The notes under the pieces: generated by a model
The model's database searches: none
Told to the model about the DNA's origin: nothing
What the model saw: the letters and a program-made list of their open reading frames with translations, nothing else
Assembly (NCBI GenBank): GCA_965363725.1
Contig: CBDTUS010000173.1
Location: 1 to 7,648 of the forward strand
Direction of reading: 5' to 3'
From: JAGLCY01 sp965363725
GTDB lineage: Bacteria > Krumholzibacteriota > Krumholzibacteriia > LZORAL124-64-63
Length of the DNA: 7,648 nt
Shown here: piece after piece, positions 6,475 through 7,648 of the stretch
Layout of the letters: each line of letters begins with the position of its first letter
Numbering within the stretch: the first letter of the stretch is position 1
Program-made: the position numbers and the translations under genes

Positions 6475-6488
6475 CCTCAAGTAGCCTC
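6469..6488 (+). repeat. tandem 10-base duplication across the cupredoxin stop codon
   Basis: AAGTAGCCTC occurs twice in a row (6469-6478 and 6479-6488). The first copy contains the final Lys and TAG stop codons of the cupredoxin gene. The second copy is untranslated. It looks like a small slippage duplication with no clear function. Confidence 0.7.
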
Positions 6489-6500
6489 CGGTCAGGTCAT

Positions 6501-6529
6501 CGACCGGGCGGGTCAATCCTGCCCGGTCG
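6501..6529. terminator. hairpin between convergent genes, probable bidirectional terminator
   Basis: CGACCGGGCGGG (6501-6512) pairs with CCTGCCCGGTCG (6518-6529), a 12-bp stem with one G-T pair and a five-base TCAAT loop. It lies 26 bases after the cupredoxin stop. The stop of the minus-strand slipin gene (6513-6515) lies in the loop. There is no strong T-run on either side (CCTTCTT follows on the plus strand), so it may act as a weak or factor-assisted terminator or a 3' end stabiliser. Confidence 0.5.
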
Positions 6530-7271
6530 CCTTCTTCAGAAAGGGCGTCAGGAGATCCACCGGCACCGGGAAGATCGTGGTGCTGTTGTTCTCCGCCGCC
6601 ACTTCGGTCAACGCCTGAAGGTAACGCAGCTGCAGCGCAATCGGGTGTTCCTCGATGATCGCTGCCGCGTCGCTCAACCTCTGGCTCGCCTGGAACTCGC
6701 CCTCGGCGTGGATGACCTTGGCCCGCCGTTCGCGTTCTGACTCGGCCTGTTTGGCCATGGCCCGCTGCATCTCCACCGGCAGATCCACGTCCTTCATCTC
6801 AACCGTCATGACCTTGATGCCCCACTGGTCGGTGGCCTCGTCCAGGATGGTCTGCACCTGGGCATTCAGCTTGTCCCGCTTGGCCAGCAGTTCATCGAGT
6901 TCCGCCTGGCCCAACACGCTGCGCAAGGTGGTCTGCGCCAGCTGGCTGGTCGCAAACAGGAAATTTTCCACCTCGATGATCGACTTTTCCGGCTCGACCA
7001 CCCGGAAATAAAGGACCGCGTTGACCCGCACCGAGACGTTGTCCTTGGTGATCACGTCCTGGGGCGCCACGTCCATGGCGACGGTGCGCAGACTGACTTT
7101 TTCCATCCGTTCGATGAACGGAATCAGGAAGATCAGGCCCGGTCCGCGTACACCGACGAATCTTCCGAGGCGAAAGATCACCCCCCGCTCGTATTCCCGC
7201 AGGATTCGCAGGGAATTGGCCAGCACGAAGAGGATCAGGATCAGGAAGGTACCCGGAATCATGAAAGGCAT
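6513..7271 (-). CDS. stomatin/slipin-like SPFH membrane protein
   Basis: The protein has 252 residues, normal for prokaryotic slipins. A membrane segment (about 4-21) is followed by REYERGVIFRLGRF (25-38) and RGPGLIFLIPFIE (42-54), hallmarks of the stomatin group. The SPFH domain continues to about 180 (VITKDNVSVRVNAVLYFRV, TTLRSVLGQAELDELL), then an Ala/Glu/Arg-rich coiled coil (about 178-212), and the usual end with STTIFPVPVDLL. Stomatins assemble into large membrane-bound rings and influence membrane microdomains and partner proteases. The ATG at 7271 is preceded by GAGGAG (7278-7283) at six bases, and translation from there gives the standard slipin N-terminus; the open frame reaches back to 7418 only as a shadow of the NfeD gene. 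It begins two bases after the NfeD stop, so the pair is an operon. Confidence 0.92.
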   Translation of the reverse strand: MPFMIPGTFLILILFVLANSLRILREYERGVIFRLGRFVGVRGPGLIFLIPFIERMEKVSLRTVAMDVAPQDVITKDNVSVRVNAVLYFRVVEPEKSIIEVENFLFATSQLAQTTLRSVLGQAELDELLAKRDKLNAQVQTILDEATDQWGIKVMTVEMKDVDLPVEMQRAMAKQAESERERRAKVIHAEGEFQASQRLSDAAAIIEEHPIALQLRYLQALTEVAAENNSTTIFPVPVDLLTPFLKKATGQD

Positions 7272-7273
7272 GA

Positions 7274-7648
7274 CTAACTCCTCTGTTGGACCTGTGGTGG
7301 ATCGGATATCTGGTGGGGCACCACCCGCAGGGTGCGGCCTTCCACCGCCAGGACGCGCACCTGCGCGTCGATTTTCAGGGGCATGTCCGCCCGCACATCC
7401 CAGATTTCGCCGTGGCACACCATCTTGCCGGAATCGTTGGTATCTTCGATACCCTGGATCAGGCGGCCGGTTTCCCCCACCAGGGCGCCCAGACCCGTGG
7501 TCACCGGACGGCGCTGTCCGCGCACCACCAGCCAGACGCAGAGAATGAAGAAACCGGCGAACACGATGACCGTGGGAACCAGCACGCGCAGGCTCAGGCG
7601 CGCCCAGCCGTCGGGGGAATCGAAGATCATCAGGGAACCGAAGACCAG
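7274..7648 (-). CDS. NfeD family protein, C-terminal part (5' end beyond window)
   Basis: The frame is open from the window edge to a TAG at 7274-7276, giving 124 residues of a longer protein. One membrane segment is clear (about residues 22-44: LVPTVIVFAGFFILCVWLVV), followed by RGQRRPVTTGLGALVGETG (44-62) and an OB-fold NfeD domain (about 52-111) with HGEIWDVRADMPL and VRVLAVEGRTLRVVP. The join of membrane segment, QRRPVTTG and OB-fold is typical of the end of long NfeD proteins, which carry a ClpP-class serine protease domain at the N-terminus; that part would lie outside the window and is not seen. An ATG at 7628-7630 is internal, since residues upstream (LVFGSL) also fit the family. Long NfeD proteases work with stomatins, and a slipin gene follows directly, so joint membrane protein quality control is likely. 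Confidence 0.85.
   Translation of the reverse strand: MVFGSLMIFDSPDGWARLSLRVLVPTVIVFAGFFILCVWLVVRGQRRPVTTGLGALVGETGRLIQGIEDTNDSGKMVCHGEIWDVRADMPLKIDAQVRVLAVEGRTLRVVPHQISDPPQVQQRS

Noticed and set aside
7272..7418. Extended N-terminus for the slipin from 7418
   Set aside because: The extra 49 residues are Gly/Arg/Pro-rich, overlap the NfeD OB-fold in another frame, and precede the well-placed ribosome site and standard stomatin start at 7271.

Overview
The window is about 7.6 kb of GC-rich bacterial DNA that is almost entirely coding. It holds seven genes in three blocks. Two exported proteins end in the YPNPFNP / VPNPFNP-type FlgD-like (or type IX-like) C-terminal domain. That tail is common in the FCB group and in related uncultured phyla such as Eisenbacteria, Krumholzibacteriota, Latescibacterota and Zixibacteria. 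The lineage is an inference from this tail and base composition; no marker gene is present.

Left block, minus strand, 4713 down to 129: a glyoxalase II-like metallo-beta-lactamase hydrolase, a large membrane-anchored HAMP-SpoIIE/PP2C serine phosphatase whose GTG start overlaps the hydrolase stop, and an organophosphate:phosphate antiporter-like MFS transporter. A hairpin with a nearby T-run lies after the transporter at 59-91. The block looks like one operon joining metabolite hydrolysis, a sensed signalling output and uptake of a phosphorylated solute, but the functional link is only inferred from order and spacing.

Middle block, plus strand, 4937 to 6474, divergent from the left block: two secreted proteins 41 bases apart. 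The first is a thioredoxin/redoxin-fold protein whose reading frame is interrupted by one TGA (5138-5140), exactly at the first position of the CxxC-type redox site, followed by Ala-Asn-Cys. The frame stays open to 5767 and the fold and tail are intact on both sides. A stem-loop with a GGA apical loop starts directly after the TGA. TGA is an ordinary stop for three other genes here, so the best reading is a UxxC selenoprotein with a bacterial SECIS element, which automatic annotation would split in two. The second is a plastocyanin-like cupredoxin with all four type 1 copper ligands and the same C-terminal tail. Together they look like a small extracytoplasmic redox module, one selenium-based and one copper-based, probably surface-attached or exported by the same route.

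Right block, minus strand, 7648 down to 6513: the C-terminal part of an NfeD family membrane protein (cut by the window edge), followed two bases later by a stomatin/slipin SPFH protein, a widely conserved pair. It converges on the middle block, with a strong hairpin at 6501-6529 between them. No RNA genes, mobile elements or CRISPR arrays were seen, and no gene-free stretch exceeds 300 bases; the longest is the divergent region 4714-4936.
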